64,000 nucleotides of DNA, from the NCBI GenBank assembly GCA_964560875.1, contig CAZLMW010000020.1:17780-81779 (forward strand), given 5' to 3'. This stretch comes from CAZLMW01 sp964560875. GTDB lineage: Bacteria; Myxococcota_A; UBA9042. Positions within the stretch are counted from its first letter, which is position 1; each line of letters opens with the position of its first letter. The position numbers and the translations under genes are program-made. The notes beneath the pieces were generated by a model. The model did no database searches. It was not told where the DNA came from and saw only the letters and a program-made list of their open reading frames with translations. Positions 16,780-26,605 of this stretch are shown here, in pieces.

Positions 16780-18321
16780 TCAATCGACGTCGAGGGGTGT
16801 TCCGCCGCGTCGTCGATCGCCGCCGGCTCCGTCAAGACCGACCGCGTTGACGCCGCCAAAGAACATGCTGCGGTCTTCGAACACGGCCGCGTCGGGCCAC
16901 CGTTCAACGAGCGCGGCGACCGATTCCGCGGGCATGTCGGCTGCCTCGAACCAGAGCTTGTTGCCTTCGACATGCATCCGCGGCGCGTTGACCGCGACGT
17001 CGAGCGTCTGGCCGAAGGCGAGGTGATTGAGGACCCCGTGCAGGATCGCGCTGCGGATCCGGTTGCTGCCACCGCTGCCGAGCACGAAGCGCGGCTGACC
17101 ACCCTCGACAACCACGGACGGCGCCATCATGGTGGTCATGCGCGTGCCAGCGGCGAGCTTGTGGAAGCCGAGCGGGTTGATGTCGTCTTCACCCAGGAAG
17201 TTGTTGACGTGGATGCCCAGGCCAGCGAGCGCGTGGCCGCATCCCTCACCGTTGGTCAGCGTCATCGAAACCACGCCACCGTCCTTGTCGATGACGCTGA
17301 TGTGCGTCGTGCCTCCGAGGTGGGCTTCTTCGCTGACTCCACGGGCCTCTTTGCGCCATCGGGCGATGGTTGCGTCGTCGAGAAGCTCCGCGATGGCGCC
17401 CGGCTCTTCGATGCGCCGGTCGACTTCCGAGCGCCGCGCGTGACTGACGATCGACAACACGTCGGCGAGCGCGATGACGTGGTCGGGCGAAAGGAACGCG
17501 TGCTGGCCAAGATCGGCGGCGGCGGCGGCGCGCAGTCCGATGCCGATGAGCGTGCCGCCGGTCGAGGGTGGCGGATTTGTCAGCACCGACAGGTCGCCGT
17601 ATGCAACCCGCAGCGGCTTGCGGACGACCGGTTTGTAGCGGTCGATGTCTTCGCGCGTTAGCAGCCCGCCATTGTCGGGAGAGAACGCGTCGACGAGCGC
17701 GTCGGCAAACGCCCCGCGTAGCAGCGATTCCCCTTCGGTTCCGAGCGCTTCGAGGAAATCCGCCAGCTTCTCATTGCGGATCTGCGTGCCCGGCGGCGCG
17801 ATCATGCCATCGGCGGAGTAGAGGGCTTCGACCTGCGGCGTGAGCGAGACGATGGGCGTAAGCAGCGCGGTGACGTACCGCAACGACGCGCTGAGCAGGC
17901 AGCCGTGGCGGGCAAGCGCGACTGCGGGCGCGACGACTTCGGACAACGGGGCCCGCCCGCCGCGCTGGTGGAGCTGAAGCAGGCCGAACATGGCGGTCGG
18001 GACCGACGCTGCGCCGCGGCCCACGTGAAACGACTGGGACGTCGTGCCGAAGTCGATCGTGATCTCGTGAAAATCGAGCTGTGCCGGCGGTTGCGCGCCG
18101 ATGCCGGGCACGACAGTAAAGAAGTCGAGCACCTCGAATCCGCGCGCTGCATCTCCGTGGAGGGCAACTCCGGCGCCGGCCGGGCTCGCCAGCAGCGGTT
18201 CGGTCAGGAAGCTCGCGAACGCCGCAGCGACTGCCGCATCGACCGCGTTTCCACCCGCGCGGAGGATCGCCCTGCCCGCCTGCGCCGTTTGCCTGTCGCC
18301 TGCCGCGATGCGTGCCTTCAT
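16780..18321 (-). CDS. Gamma-glutamyltransferase family protein without signal peptide
   Basis: A 513-residue Ntn-hydrolase of the gamma-glutamyltranspeptidase family, which cleaves or transfers gamma-glutamyl groups from glutathione-type substrates. The autoprocessing site is visible near residue 340 as GGTTHISVID, where a Thr would become the N-terminal nucleophile of the small subunit. The downstream GSGGSNRIRSAILHGV matches the conserved Gly-rich substrate region. The N-terminus starts directly with the fold (GGNAVDAAVAAAF) and lacks the signal peptide common in this family, so a cytoplasmic location is likely. The ATG at 18321 overlaps the stop of the upstream HAD fragment as ATGA. Confidence 0.85.
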   Translation of the reverse strand: MKARIAAGDRQTAQAGRAILRAGGNAVDAAVAAAFASFLTEPLLASPAGAGVALHGDAARGFEVLDFFTVVPGIGAQPPAQLDFHEITIDFGTTSQSFHVGRGAASVPTAMFGLLQLHQRGGRAPLSEVVAPAVALARHGCLLSASLRYVTALLTPIVSLTPQVEALYSADGMIAPPGTQIRNEKLADFLEALGTEGESLLRGAFADALVDAFSPDNGGLLTREDIDRYKPVVRKPLRVAYGDLSVLTNPPPSTGGTLIGIGLRAAAAADLGQHAFLSPDHVIALADVLSIVSHARRSEVDRRIEEPGAIAELLDDATIARWRKEARGVSEEAHLGGTTHISVIDKDGGVVSMTLTNGEGCGHALAGLGIHVNNFLGEDDINPLGFHKLAAGTRMTTMMAPSVVVEGGQPRFVLGSGGSNRIRSAILHGVLNHLAFGQTLDVAVNAPRMHVEGNKLWFEAADMPAESVAALVERWPDAAVFEDRSMFFGGVNAVGLDGAGGDRRRGGTPLDVD

Positions 18322-18581
18322 TTAAGCGGTCTCGCTGGCTTCGCCGAGGATCGCATGGAGGAGCCCGGCGTCGCGAGGGTTTCGCTGTACGGCCGCGCCA
18401 TCGCTTCGAGCCCGCGGCGCATGATGAGCGGATCGGTCATGCCACCAAATGAGAACGCGAACGCGGACGCGTCGCCGAGTTGTTCGGTGATGGCTTGTTC
18501 AAAAGCGCGCCGCGCGGCGCCACCGGTTGTGACGAGCGTGCCATCGATGTCGAACAGGACGATGGTCGGGCGCCGGGGCAT
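18318..18581 (-). pseudogene. Truncated HAD-family phosphatase, N-terminal fragment
   Basis: Only 87 residues, against about 220 for a complete enzyme. The start is a perfect HAD motif I (VLFDIDGTLVTTGGAARRAF) followed by the early cap helix (GGMTDPLIMRRGLEAMARPYSE). The sequence then becomes unrelated and Ser/Pro/Lys-rich to its stop; motifs II to IV are absent. Another frame of the same strand reads DAGLLHAILGEASETA and stops just before the gamma-glutamyltransferase ATG. That looks like the natural end of the original protein and suggests a large internal deletion with a frame change. An assembly collapse is also possible. The remaining ORF ends in an ATGA overlap with the next gene. Confidence 0.6.
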
Positions 18582-18802
18582 CGCTGCAAGGTTGCCGACG
18601 GATGCTGGGGTGTCAAAGTGACGGCGTTTTTCGCGTCCGTTTGCCGCAACTGCAACTTTTCAACGGTGGTGCGGAAAATTCACCCTTGCGAAATCGGGGG
18701 TGCGGACGCGAAGATGCAGATGTCCTTCTCTCCGCAAAACGACAATCCCGGCGACTCTGAGTGCGCGGGTTTGTACTTGGTCGACTCATCTTGAGCGCGC
18801 TT

Positions 18803-21800
18803 ATGCCCAACAACTCCGTCGGTCCTCGGCTTTCGCCCGCCGCGATGGCTTTGCTTGCCTTTGCCGCGGCTTTCTCCCTTGTCGCCCCTGGATGTGGGTC
18901 TGACGAAGGCGGTGAAGGCACGAGCAGCACCAACAAGGACGAAGATACCGGCGGCACCATCGTCGACGCGGGCGTGACGGATCCGGACACCGGCACCGCC
19001 GACCCGGACACCGGCGCACAATCCGATATCGGTAGCGACCACCAGGACACGGCCACCGATGCGAGCGCCGATGCTGGTGGCGACGATTGCCCCGGTGGTG
19101 CCAATTGCGTGTGCAAATCGGCGAAAGACTGCGACCTCGGGTTCTGCATCAACACGCCAGATGGTCAGCGGTGCGCGCGAAAATGCGTCGACTCGTGCCC
19201 GACCGGCTTCAAATGCTCGACCACAACAGGTTCGGGCGGCGATACGGCGAATATCTGCGTGCCGAAGTGGGGCAACATCTGCGATCCCTGCTCCGAAAAC
19301 GCGCAATGTAAGGGTGTTGGCAACCCCGACGGGGCCTGCATCGATCGCGGCAACCAGGGCAACTTCTGCGCCGCGAGCTGCACGAAAGACGAGGAGTGCC
19401 CCAAGGACTACGTCTGCAGCAAGGCCAAAGACGTGGCTGGCAACGAGGCGAGCATGTGCGTGCCCAAGGGCGGCGCGGCGTGTTCCTGCTCGGCCGCGGC
19501 GATCAAGGCGCAGCTTTCGACGACCTGTTTTGTCGCGTCTGGCAGCCAGAAATGCCCCGGAAAGCGCACGTGCCTGGCCGATGGCGCCAACGGTGCTCCC
19601 GCTGGTGGCGGCCTGTCTGCGTGCAAGGCGCCCAAGCCGATCGCCGAGGTGTGCGACGGGGCTGACAACGACTGTGACGGCGACACCGATGAAGGGACGT
19701 GCGACGACAAGAACGTCTGCACCCTCGATAGCTGCGGCGGCGCGGCTGGCTGCAAACACGACAACGCCAAATCGCCCTGCGACGCCGACGATTCCAAGTG
19801 CACGGTCAGCGACTCGTGCGCCGACGGCAAATGCAAGCCTGGCAAGTTGCTCGCTTGCGACGACGGCAACGCGTGCACCGAGGACAGCTGCGATCCCAAG
19901 AAGGGCTGCGTCTTTGCGCCGAAGAGCCAGGTGCCGTGCAACGCCGACGACAACCCGTGCACGAGCGGCGACACCTGCGACAAGGGCGTCTGCAAGTCCG
20001 CCGGCAAGAAACCCTGCGCAACCGACGACTTCTGCGTGCACGGCAAGTGCAACATCACGACCGGCAAGTGCACATACACGCCCAAGGTCGCTGTCCCGTG
20101 TGACGACGGCAACGCGTGCACGCAGCAGGAGGTCTGCACGAAGGAACAGTGCATCGGCAAGGCCATCAAGTGCGACGACGGCAACACCTGCACGACCGAC
20201 AGCTGCGACGCCAAGACCGGATGCAAACACGCGCCGGTGGCCGGTCCCTGCGACGACGCCAACAAGTGCACGCACAAGGACGCGTGCAAGGCCGGTAACT
20301 GCGTCGGGCTCGCGATCGACGTCACCGCAACGTGCAACGACAACAACGTCTGCACCGACGACAGCTGCACGGCGACCAAGGGCTGCATGAACGCGGCGTT
20401 GAGCGGCAAGAAGTGCGAAGACGGCATCTCCTGCACCCAGGACGACGCCTGCAACGCAGGTGCCTGCAAAAGCGGCGCGAACATCTGCGGCTGCAGCGCG
20501 GACAAGGACTGCGCCAAACACGACGACGGCGATGCGTGCAATGGCTCGCTCTACTGTGACCTCACGAAGCTGCCGTACAAGTGCAAGACCAACCCGATCA
20601 CGGTGATCAAATGCGCGGATTCGGGCGGTTTCTGCCGGGTGAACGAGTGCAACAAGAAGACCGGCAAGTGCGAGCAGAAGAGCAAACCCGAAGGCCTGCC
20701 GTGCGACGCCGATAACAGCAAATGCACCGTCGCCGACACCTGCAAGAGCGGCGTCTGCGCGCCCGGCAAAGTGGCCGATTGTGACGACAAGAACGTCTGC
20801 ACCAACGACGTCTGCGACCCGAAAGCCGGCTGCAAACACACGCCCAACGCCGCAAATTGCGACGCCGATGGCAGCGCGTGCACGCTCAACGACAGCTGCA
20901 AATCGGGCGCCTGCCACCCGGGCGCCAAGGCCAACTGCGACGACGGCAAGGCCTGCAGCCAGGACACGTGCGATCCCAAGACAGGCAAATGCGAAAACAC
21001 GCCGACCGCCAAGCCGTGCGACGACGGCAACGCGTGCACCATCGGCGATGCCTGCGGCAAGGACGCCCAGGGCAAGGCGACCTGCGTCTCCGGCAAACAG
21101 GTTCCCTGCGGCGACGGCAACGCGTGCACGTTCGATTCGTGCGACGCGACCAAGGGCTGCCAGTACAAGAAGCTCGCGGACAATGCGCCGTGCGACGACG
21201 GCAACAAGTGCACGCTGGGCGACGCCTGCAAGGCCAACACGTGCCAGGGCACCGCGCTCGACGTGACGATTCACTGCGACGACAAGAAGCCCTGCACGGT
21301 CGACAAGTGCGACAGCAAGGCGGGGTGCTTCCACAAGGCGGCGACCAACGGCAGCACGTGCGAAGACGGCGATATCTGCACGACGCCCGACGTCTGCGCG
21401 GCCGGCACGTGCGTCGCGGGCAAAGACACGTGTGCGTGCAAGAAGGACGCCGATTGCTCCAGCAAGGACGACGGCAACCCCTGCAACGGCACCGTGATTT
21501 GCGACAAGAGCGGCGCGGCGCCCAAGTGCGCGGTCGACCCGAAGACGGTCGTCGTGTGCGATCCGAAGAACAACACCGCATGCAGCCGCAACACGTGCAA
21601 CTCGTTCAGCGGCAAGTGCTCGGTCAACAACCTGGCCGATGGCGCGACCTGCGACGCCGACGGCAGCAAATGCACCCCGCTTGATGCGTGCAGCTCGGGC
21701 AAGTGTGTCGCCGGCAAGAAGCTCGATTGCGACGATCTCAACGCCTGCACCATCGACAAGTGCGATCCCGCGAAGGGCTGCGTGTACGCACCGAGCGCGG

Positions 21801-22486
21801 GCAAATGCGACGCCGACAACAACGCGTGCACCCTCGATGTCTGCAAGAACGCCAAGTGCACGGCCACCGGTCAGCAGGCGACCTGCAACGACAACAACGC
21901 GTGCACGGCCGACAGCTGCAACAAGGGCAGCGGCACCTGCGTTTACACCCCGCTGACCAAGGCATGCGACGACGGCAACAAGTGCACGATCGGCGACAAG
22001 TGCGCGCTGAACACCGCGACGGGCAAGCAGACCTGCCAGGGCCAGGGCAAAGCGACGTGCGACGACAAGAACCCCTGCACCAAGGACAGCTGCGACACCG
22101 TGAAGGGCTGCATCTACACCGTCGACGCCAAGGCCGAGTTCGCCTGTTGGACCGGTGACCCCAAGAAGCAAGACAAGGGCATCTGCAAGTCCGGCAAACA
22201 GACCTGCAAGGCGGACGGAAGCAAGGGCGCGTGCGTGGGCGAGGTCAAGCCCAAGGCCACAGAGACCTGCAACGGAAGCGACGACAACTGCGACGGCTTC
22301 GTCGACGAGGGCTGCAAACCGGCGCTGGCGACGGTGAACGTCGGCGCGGGATCGGTGAACGGTTCGGTGGGCGGCAAAGCCGTGCTGCGGACGCGCGTGG
22401 GTGCAAACCAGGCCGCTGCGGCAAGCAACAAATACACGGTCCGCGTGGGATGGCTCGCATGGGTCAAAGCGCTGCTGGGCAAATAG
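18803..22486 (+). CDS. Giant Cys-rich exported protein with Dictyostelium-type CTDC repeats and MopE-like motifs
   Basis: About 1227 residues. The hydrophobic N-terminal signal (AMALLAFAAAFSLVAPGC) ends in a possible lipobox Cys. A low-complexity Asp/Thr/Gly linker follows, then a long array of Cys repeats of the form CDDGNxCTxDxCDPxxGC, about a dozen clear copies plus partial ones, matching the Dicty_CTDC family. Two MopE-type motifs, DNDCDGDTDEG near residue 295 and DDNCDGFVDEG near 1170, flank the array; related motifs bind metal in some proteins. The array should form a rigid disulfide-bonded stalk outside the inner membrane. I prefer the ATG at 18803 over the GTG at 18761, because it places the signal peptide normally. 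The P-domain gene starts 66 bases downstream. Confidence 0.8.
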   Translation: MPNNSVGPRLSPAAMALLAFAAAFSLVAPGCGSDEGGEGTSSTNKDEDTGGTIVDAGVTDPDTGTADPDTGAQSDIGSDHQDTATDASADAGGDDCPGGANCVCKSAKDCDLGFCINTPDGQRCARKCVDSCPTGFKCSTTTGSGGDTANICVPKWGNICDPCSENAQCKGVGNPDGACIDRGNQGNFCAASCTKDEECPKDYVCSKAKDVAGNEASMCVPKGGAACSCSAAAIKAQLSTTCFVASGSQKCPGKRTCLADGANGAPAGGGLSACKAPKPIAEVCDGADNDCDGDTDEGTCDDKNVCTLDSCGGAAGCKHDNAKSPCDADDSKCTVSDSCADGKCKPGKLLACDDGNACTEDSCDPKKGCVFAPKSQVPCNADDNPCTSGDTCDKGVCKSAGKKPCATDDFCVHGKCNITTGKCTYTPKVAVPCDDGNACTQQEVCTKEQCIGKAIKCDDGNTCTTDSCDAKTGCKHAPVAGPCDDANKCTHKDACKAGNCVGLAIDVTATCNDNNVCTDDSCTATKGCMNAALSGKKCEDGISCTQDDACNAGACKSGANICGCSADKDCAKHDDGDACNGSLYCDLTKLPYKCKTNPITVIKCADSGGFCRVNECNKKTGKCEQKSKPEGLPCDADNSKCTVADTCKSGVCAPGKVADCDDKNVCTNDVCDPKAGCKHTPNAANCDADGSACTLNDSCKSGACHPGAKANCDDGKACSQDTCDPKTGKCENTPTAKPCDDGNACTIGDACGKDAQGKATCVSGKQVPCGDGNACTFDSCDATKGCQYKKLADNAPCDDGNKCTLGDACKANTCQGTALDVTIHCDDKKPCTVDKCDSKAGCFHKAATNGSTCEDGDICTTPDVCAAGTCVAGKDTCACKKDADCSSKDDGNPCNGTVICDKSGAAPKCAVDPKTVVVCDPKNNTACSRNTCNSFSGKCSVNNLADGATCDADGSKCTPLDACSSGKCVAGKKLDCDDLNACTIDKCDPAKGCVYAPSAGKCDADNNACTLDVCKNAKCTATGQQATCNDNNACTADSCNKGSGTCVYTPLTKACDDGNKCTIGDKCALNTATGKQTCQGQGKATCDDKNPCTKDSCDTVKGCIYTVDAKAEFACWTGDPKKQDKGICKSGKQTCKADGSKGACVGEVKPKATETCNGSDDNCDGFVDEGCKPALATVNVGAGSVNGSVGGKAVLRTRVGANQAAAASNKYTVRVGWLAWVKALLGK

Positions 22487-22551
22487 ATGACCCGGTTCGT
22501 GGCGCCGCGATGACGGTGCTCGAACGCGACGGATTACGAGTGGAGCAAACG

Positions 22552-24402
22552 ATGAAGAGCATGAGCCTTCCCAAGCTGGTGACGCCCGCTGCTGTGGCGC
22601 TGGCCATCGCTGTTGGGGGCGTCTTCTGCCTGGCTGGACCGGCGCATGCCGCTGTTCCGCAGACCGTGCACCTCGAGGGTACGCTGCTCAGCAATGGCGG
22701 CGGCCCGGTCGCGGACGGCAACTACACGGTCACGTTTTCGCTATATGCGGCAAAGACGGCCGGATCGGCGATGTGGCAGGAAGGCCCGGTCGCCATCGCG
22801 GTCAAGAACGGCCAGTGGGCCTACGCGCTGGGGACCAAGAAGCCGATCGCCGCCGCCGCCATCAGCGCCGCCAAGGAGCTGTGGTTTGGCGTCAAGGTCG
22901 GCAACGATCCTGAGCTGCCGCGGTCGCGCATGCACAGTGGATTCTACGCGCAGGCAGCGGCCACAGCGTGGGGCGTGAGCTGCACCGGCTGTATCGCCAC
23001 GTCCGCCCTCAAGCCCGGCCCGCTCAACCTCAAGGGCCAGACCATCACCGCCAAGGAGTTCATCGGCGACGGCAGCAAGCTGACCGGCATCAAGATCCCG
23101 TCGGGAACGTGCGGCGCGGGGCTGCTCGCCAAGGGGATCGACAGCAATGGCAAGCTCATCTGCGCCAAGGCTGCGCCGCTGCCCGACGATGGCATCTCGC
23201 AGGTCAGCCAGGGCCTCGTCCACGTCGTGGGCGCCATCTATGAGCAGACCGCGAAGGTCAACATCCCCGACAACAACCCCGCCGGTACGCACAGCAAGCT
23301 CGTCATCCCGAACGTGGGCAACGTCGACAAGCTGACGTTCACCGTCGAGATCAACATCAAGGCCGGCAACAACGGCATCGGCAACCTGAAGCTGTGCCTC
23401 GTCGCTCCCGGTGGCGCGGATCACAAGCTGAACGACAAGCCGTTCTGCGGCGGCGCCAAGCGCTACAAGCTGCACGACAGCACCGGCGGCACCGCCAAGA
23501 AGCTGATCGGGACGTGGCCCGATCCCAACAAGATCCTCAGCGGCGACTTGACCAAGGACTACTTCGGCAAGAACCCGGCCGGCACTTGGAAGCTATGGGT
23601 CGTCGACACCAAGTACGACAACAACTCGTCGTCGATCGCTGAGATCACATCGTTTTCGGCCAGCGCGCGGACCACTGGCAACAAGAAGATCGCCGTCCAG
23701 GGTCAGCAGGTCGTGACCGGCAACGCGTCGTTCAAGAAGGACGTGCACATCGCCGGCAACCTGACGATCGGCGGATCAAGCTCGCCGTTTCCCGACTCGA
23801 TCGCCGCGCAGGTTGTGTTCCCGGCGGGTAGCCGCCCAATGCTGCTTGGTATCAAGCACGACTGGATGGACAACGCGTACAATATCCTGCCGCACTACAA
23901 CTACGCCAGCGACATGCCCAAGGATAACAACAGCTTGCACCAGGCCGTCGATCGCATCGTCTGGGGCGACAAGGACGGCAACTTCAAGTGGCAAATCGGC
24001 GGCGATAACCGCGGCAACGACAACGGCAACCGCTCAGCGCTGTACTTGACCACGTTCATCAAGAACACGTCGGCGTCCAACCAGAAGCACCAGGTGTGCT
24101 GGTACATGACAGGCTACCCGTGGGACGGCAGCTACGGCAGCCTCGCCATCAACGGCAGCAACGTATACTCGCGTGCCGACGGCTTCTCGGGTGGGTACTG
24201 CCGCGATGTGACATTCCCGGCGAAGAAGAGCTCGATCATCAGCGTGAAGGCCGGACAGGTCTACTGGACGTCGGATAGCGGCGCATGGGGCCGCGTGCAA
24301 ATCGGCTTCTACAACAACTGCTGGCGCGGCTCGACGATGAAGTCCAAGAGCCTTGAGTGGGACTACTTGCGCTTTTACAAGTGGATGAAGTCCGAGAACT
24401 AA
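22552..24402 (+). CDS. Secreted protein with proprotein-convertase P-like domain
   Basis: A 616-residue exported protein. The signal peptide is clear (hydrophobic run to CLAGPAHA). Residues about 35-200 contain tail-fibre or YadA-like beta elements, including EFIGDGSKLTGI, a motif common before peptidase S74-type or fibre domains. Residues about 230-380 form a P-like beta domain: NIPDNNPAG opening, LCLVAPGG centre, and KNPAGTWKLWVVD end. The C-terminal 140 residues are rich in Trp, Tyr and Asn and unassigned (WYMTGYPWDGSYG). No protease catalytic domain is present. The ATG at 22552 has GGAG six bases upstream, which decides the start. It is probably co-transcribed with the Cys-repeat gene 66 bases upstream and may be displayed or anchored with it. 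Confidence 0.75.
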   Translation: MKSMSLPKLVTPAAVALAIAVGGVFCLAGPAHAAVPQTVHLEGTLLSNGGGPVADGNYTVTFSLYAAKTAGSAMWQEGPVAIAVKNGQWAYALGTKKPIAAAAISAAKELWFGVKVGNDPELPRSRMHSGFYAQAAATAWGVSCTGCIATSALKPGPLNLKGQTITAKEFIGDGSKLTGIKIPSGTCGAGLLAKGIDSNGKLICAKAAPLPDDGISQVSQGLVHVVGAIYEQTAKVNIPDNNPAGTHSKLVIPNVGNVDKLTFTVEINIKAGNNGIGNLKLCLVAPGGADHKLNDKPFCGGAKRYKLHDSTGGTAKKLIGTWPDPNKILSGDLTKDYFGKNPAGTWKLWVVDTKYDNNSSSIAEITSFSASARTTGNKKIAVQGQQVVTGNASFKKDVHIAGNLTIGGSSSPFPDSIAAQVVFPAGSRPMLLGIKHDWMDNAYNILPHYNYASDMPKDNNSLHQAVDRIVWGDKDGNFKWQIGGDNRGNDNGNRSALYLTTFIKNTSASNQKHQVCWYMTGYPWDGSYGSLAINGSNVYSRADGFSGGYCRDVTFPAKKSSIISVKAGQVYWTSDSGAWGRVQIGFYNNCWRGSTMKSKSLEWDYLRFYKWMKSEN

Positions 24403-24547
24403 CGTGATGCGCCGTTGGGCGCGTCAGGCCAGGGCGTGTCCCTGAATTGGTCCGGCGCCCCATCCGGTCCTGCGGACGGCTGCTTGATTTGCCGGGCTTC
24501 GGTGTGCGGCAGCCTGTCTCTTGTTCGCGTCCTCGCCAGGAAACGAC

Positions 24548-26596
24548 TCACTCCGGCAGCTCGACAATGCGGTCGTCGCGCTGTTTGAGCAGCCGGTCGA
24601 AGTCTGACTTCAAGATCGTGAAGCGGCCCTTGTAGAGCACCTGTTCGTCGGTGGCTTCGGCGAGAGCCCGCGCGGTCGGGTTCTTGTCGGAATCCGCGGG
24701 TGAGGCGTCCGCTGCCGTGGTCTTCTTCCAGCTTCGGAACAGCGCGGCGGCCTTGGCGTTGAGCGTCGACGGCAGCGCGATGTAGTCCAGCGTGAATTCC
24801 GCCTGTCCGGGCAACGTCTTCATCGCGTGACCGGCCATGTAGCGGACCGACGCGTAGGGATCGATGATTCGCTGCGACAGGTACATCGGCATCCAGTCGG
24901 TTCCTGACGCATTCTGCGCGGGTTTCCAGCCCATGTGCCAGGTGACAAGGGCGCGCTGCAATGCGTGGCCGCTCAGCCCCCAAACCAGCGAGGCTGGGAC
25001 GCGTTGATGGTCGGCTTTCAGCGCGGGAACCGGCTGGCCATACCACGCGTTGAGCTTCTGAGCGGTCCACGCCAGTGGCTTGTCGAGGTGGCACAGGCTG
25101 CAGGCGTCTGGGCGGCCGGTGTTGGCGGACCGCGACGCGTCCGGGTTGCTGATCATGTGGTTGCGGGTCGCCTTGAGCAGCGTGTACGTCGCGTTGGGCA
25201 TGTGGCAGTTGACGCATCGTGCGCCCGGGCTGTCGATCGTGTGGTGGGTGTGCCGGGGCGAGGCCAATGTCGCGTCCTTGTGACACTGCGTGCACGCCTT
25301 GTCGCCGCGCATTCCGGCCTGCAGCTGGTCGTCGGTCCACGATGCCTTGGGTCTGGGGTCGTCCTTGTCCCGGTGCAGGCGATGGCAATGGGTGCACGCG
25401 AGCTTGTCCTTGGAGGGCGGCACGGCGTGGCACGGCGACATCTTGATCGCGTTGAGCTCCCGACCGCCCATCTTGATCATGCCGTCGGGCCAGAACGACA
25501 TGGGCATCGCGATGGGGTTGTTGTGCATGTAGCGCTTCATGCGCGGGCTGTCGGGCGATTCCAGCGGATCGACAACATGCAGGTGGTCGTCGAGCTTGTC
25601 ACCGGGCTTGAACGTCTGGCCGTGATGGTTGTGGAGCGTGGCGTCCGCTTCGCTGCGATAGACGGCTTGTCCGTGGCAGTAACCGCACACCTCGACGGAC
25701 CGCTCAGGGCTGATCTTGGCCGGCTGCACGATCGACTTGTCGCCCGACAGCCCAAGGTAGGCGAGGGTTCGTTTGACCGGGCTGCGCATCGCCTCGACAT
25801 GTTTGCGCGCTGACCCGTGGCAGGACTCGCAGGCGATCCCGAAGTCGACCACGTCGGTGAGCGCTGGCTTGCCTTTTTCTGTGCTCACGCGCGGACGGCC
25901 TCCGGTCGCGTGGCACTGGATGCAGTGCATATTCCAGCGGCCGGTTTCATGGCGCGGCGGCCAGAACGTGGGGCGCAGGAAGGCGGCGTCTCGCGGCACC
26001 CATCGGCGGTCCTTGATGAGCCAGAGGTAGGGGAAGATGTCGAGCTCCCGGCCCCCGTTGCGACCTGTCGAAAACCAGTAGATCTGCTTGTGATGGCTGC
26101 CGGTGGTCAGGACGATGCGGCGCTCGAGCATCGGCAGGTGCGGCAGTTGGCGCGCGGCTTTTTGGTTGGACAGGATCTTTTCGAAGTCGGGCGTTGTGAC
26201 CCAAAACTCATCGGCCTTGCGGATCAGCTTGCTGCGCATTTTTTCAGGCCCGACGGTGCCCTTCCATTCGGCAATGATGGTGTCTGGGCCCGCCCGCTGC
26301 GTCATCTTGCTGTGGAAGCTGTCCAACCAGCTGCGGTGTTCGTTCTCGTGACAGGACCGGCAGGCGCCGCTGCTGACGTAGTCGTCGCGAGGGGCCTGGA
26401 CGGGTTGGCCGGCGACCGCAGCGATCGTCGGTGTCACCGATGGTCCGAGCACGAAGACCGCCACGACTCCGACGATGGCCACGGGTACAGCAGCTATCAG
26501 CCAGCGACGAGACGCCCTGCCTTGCCTGGCGAACCCGACGCCCACGAAGACCGACACGAGAAGCGCGGTTGCGACGGCGATGAGCTCGGTGTTCAT
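24548..26596 (-). CDS. Membrane-anchored eight-CxxCH multihaem cytochrome c
   Basis: A 682-residue electron-transfer protein. The N-terminus has two hydrophobic segments (about 4-24 and 33-53), so it is anchored in the inner membrane with the haems outside. Eight CxxCH haem-attachment motifs are visible in order: CRSCH, CIQCH, CESCH, CGYCH, CTHCH, CTQCH, CVNCH and CSLCH. After the last haem the remaining 220 residues are helical with HEAT-like spacing (PYASVRYMAGHAMKTL). No canonical nitrite-reductase Lys haem site (CxxCK) is seen. It lies 9 bases downstream of the iodotyrosine-deiodinase-like gene, so the cytochrome may exchange electrons with a respiratory chain used under the same condition. 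Confidence 0.88.
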   Translation of the reverse strand: MNTELIAVATALLVSVFVGVGFARQGRASRRWLIAAVPVAIVGVVAVFVLGPSVTPTIAAVAGQPVQAPRDDYVSSGACRSCHENEHRSWLDSFHSKMTQRAGPDTIIAEWKGTVGPEKMRSKLIRKADEFWVTTPDFEKILSNQKAARQLPHLPMLERRIVLTTGSHHKQIYWFSTGRNGGRELDIFPYLWLIKDRRWVPRDAAFLRPTFWPPRHETGRWNMHCIQCHATGGRPRVSTEKGKPALTDVVDFGIACESCHGSARKHVEAMRSPVKRTLAYLGLSGDKSIVQPAKISPERSVEVCGYCHGQAVYRSEADATLHNHHGQTFKPGDKLDDHLHVVDPLESPDSPRMKRYMHNNPIAMPMSFWPDGMIKMGGRELNAIKMSPCHAVPPSKDKLACTHCHRLHRDKDDPRPKASWTDDQLQAGMRGDKACTQCHKDATLASPRHTHHTIDSPGARCVNCHMPNATYTLLKATRNHMISNPDASRSANTGRPDACSLCHLDKPLAWTAQKLNAWYGQPVPALKADHQRVPASLVWGLSGHALQRALVTWHMGWKPAQNASGTDWMPMYLSQRIIDPYASVRYMAGHAMKTLPGQAEFTLDYIALPSTLNAKAAALFRSWKKTTAADASPADSDKNPTARALAEATDEQVLYKGRFTILKSDFDRLLKQRDDRIVELPE

Positions 26597-26605
26597 GGGC
26601 CCCCG

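Noticed and set aside
14589..17111. A minus-strand reading of 840 codons over the PDZ repeat protein
   Set aside because: Antisense shadow of a convincing multi-domain gene; no motif and no plausible start context.
18680..22171. A minus-strand reading of 1163 codons opposite the giant Cys-repeat gene
   Set aside because: It mirrors the repeats of the plus-strand gene, is Ala/Val/Arg low-complexity with no domain, and is explained by GC-rich antisense of CTDC repeats.
24403..24547. Possible small gene or terminator between the P-domain and cytochrome genes
   Set aside because: No ORF with coding character and no hairpin with a T-run; left as plain convergent intergenic DNA.
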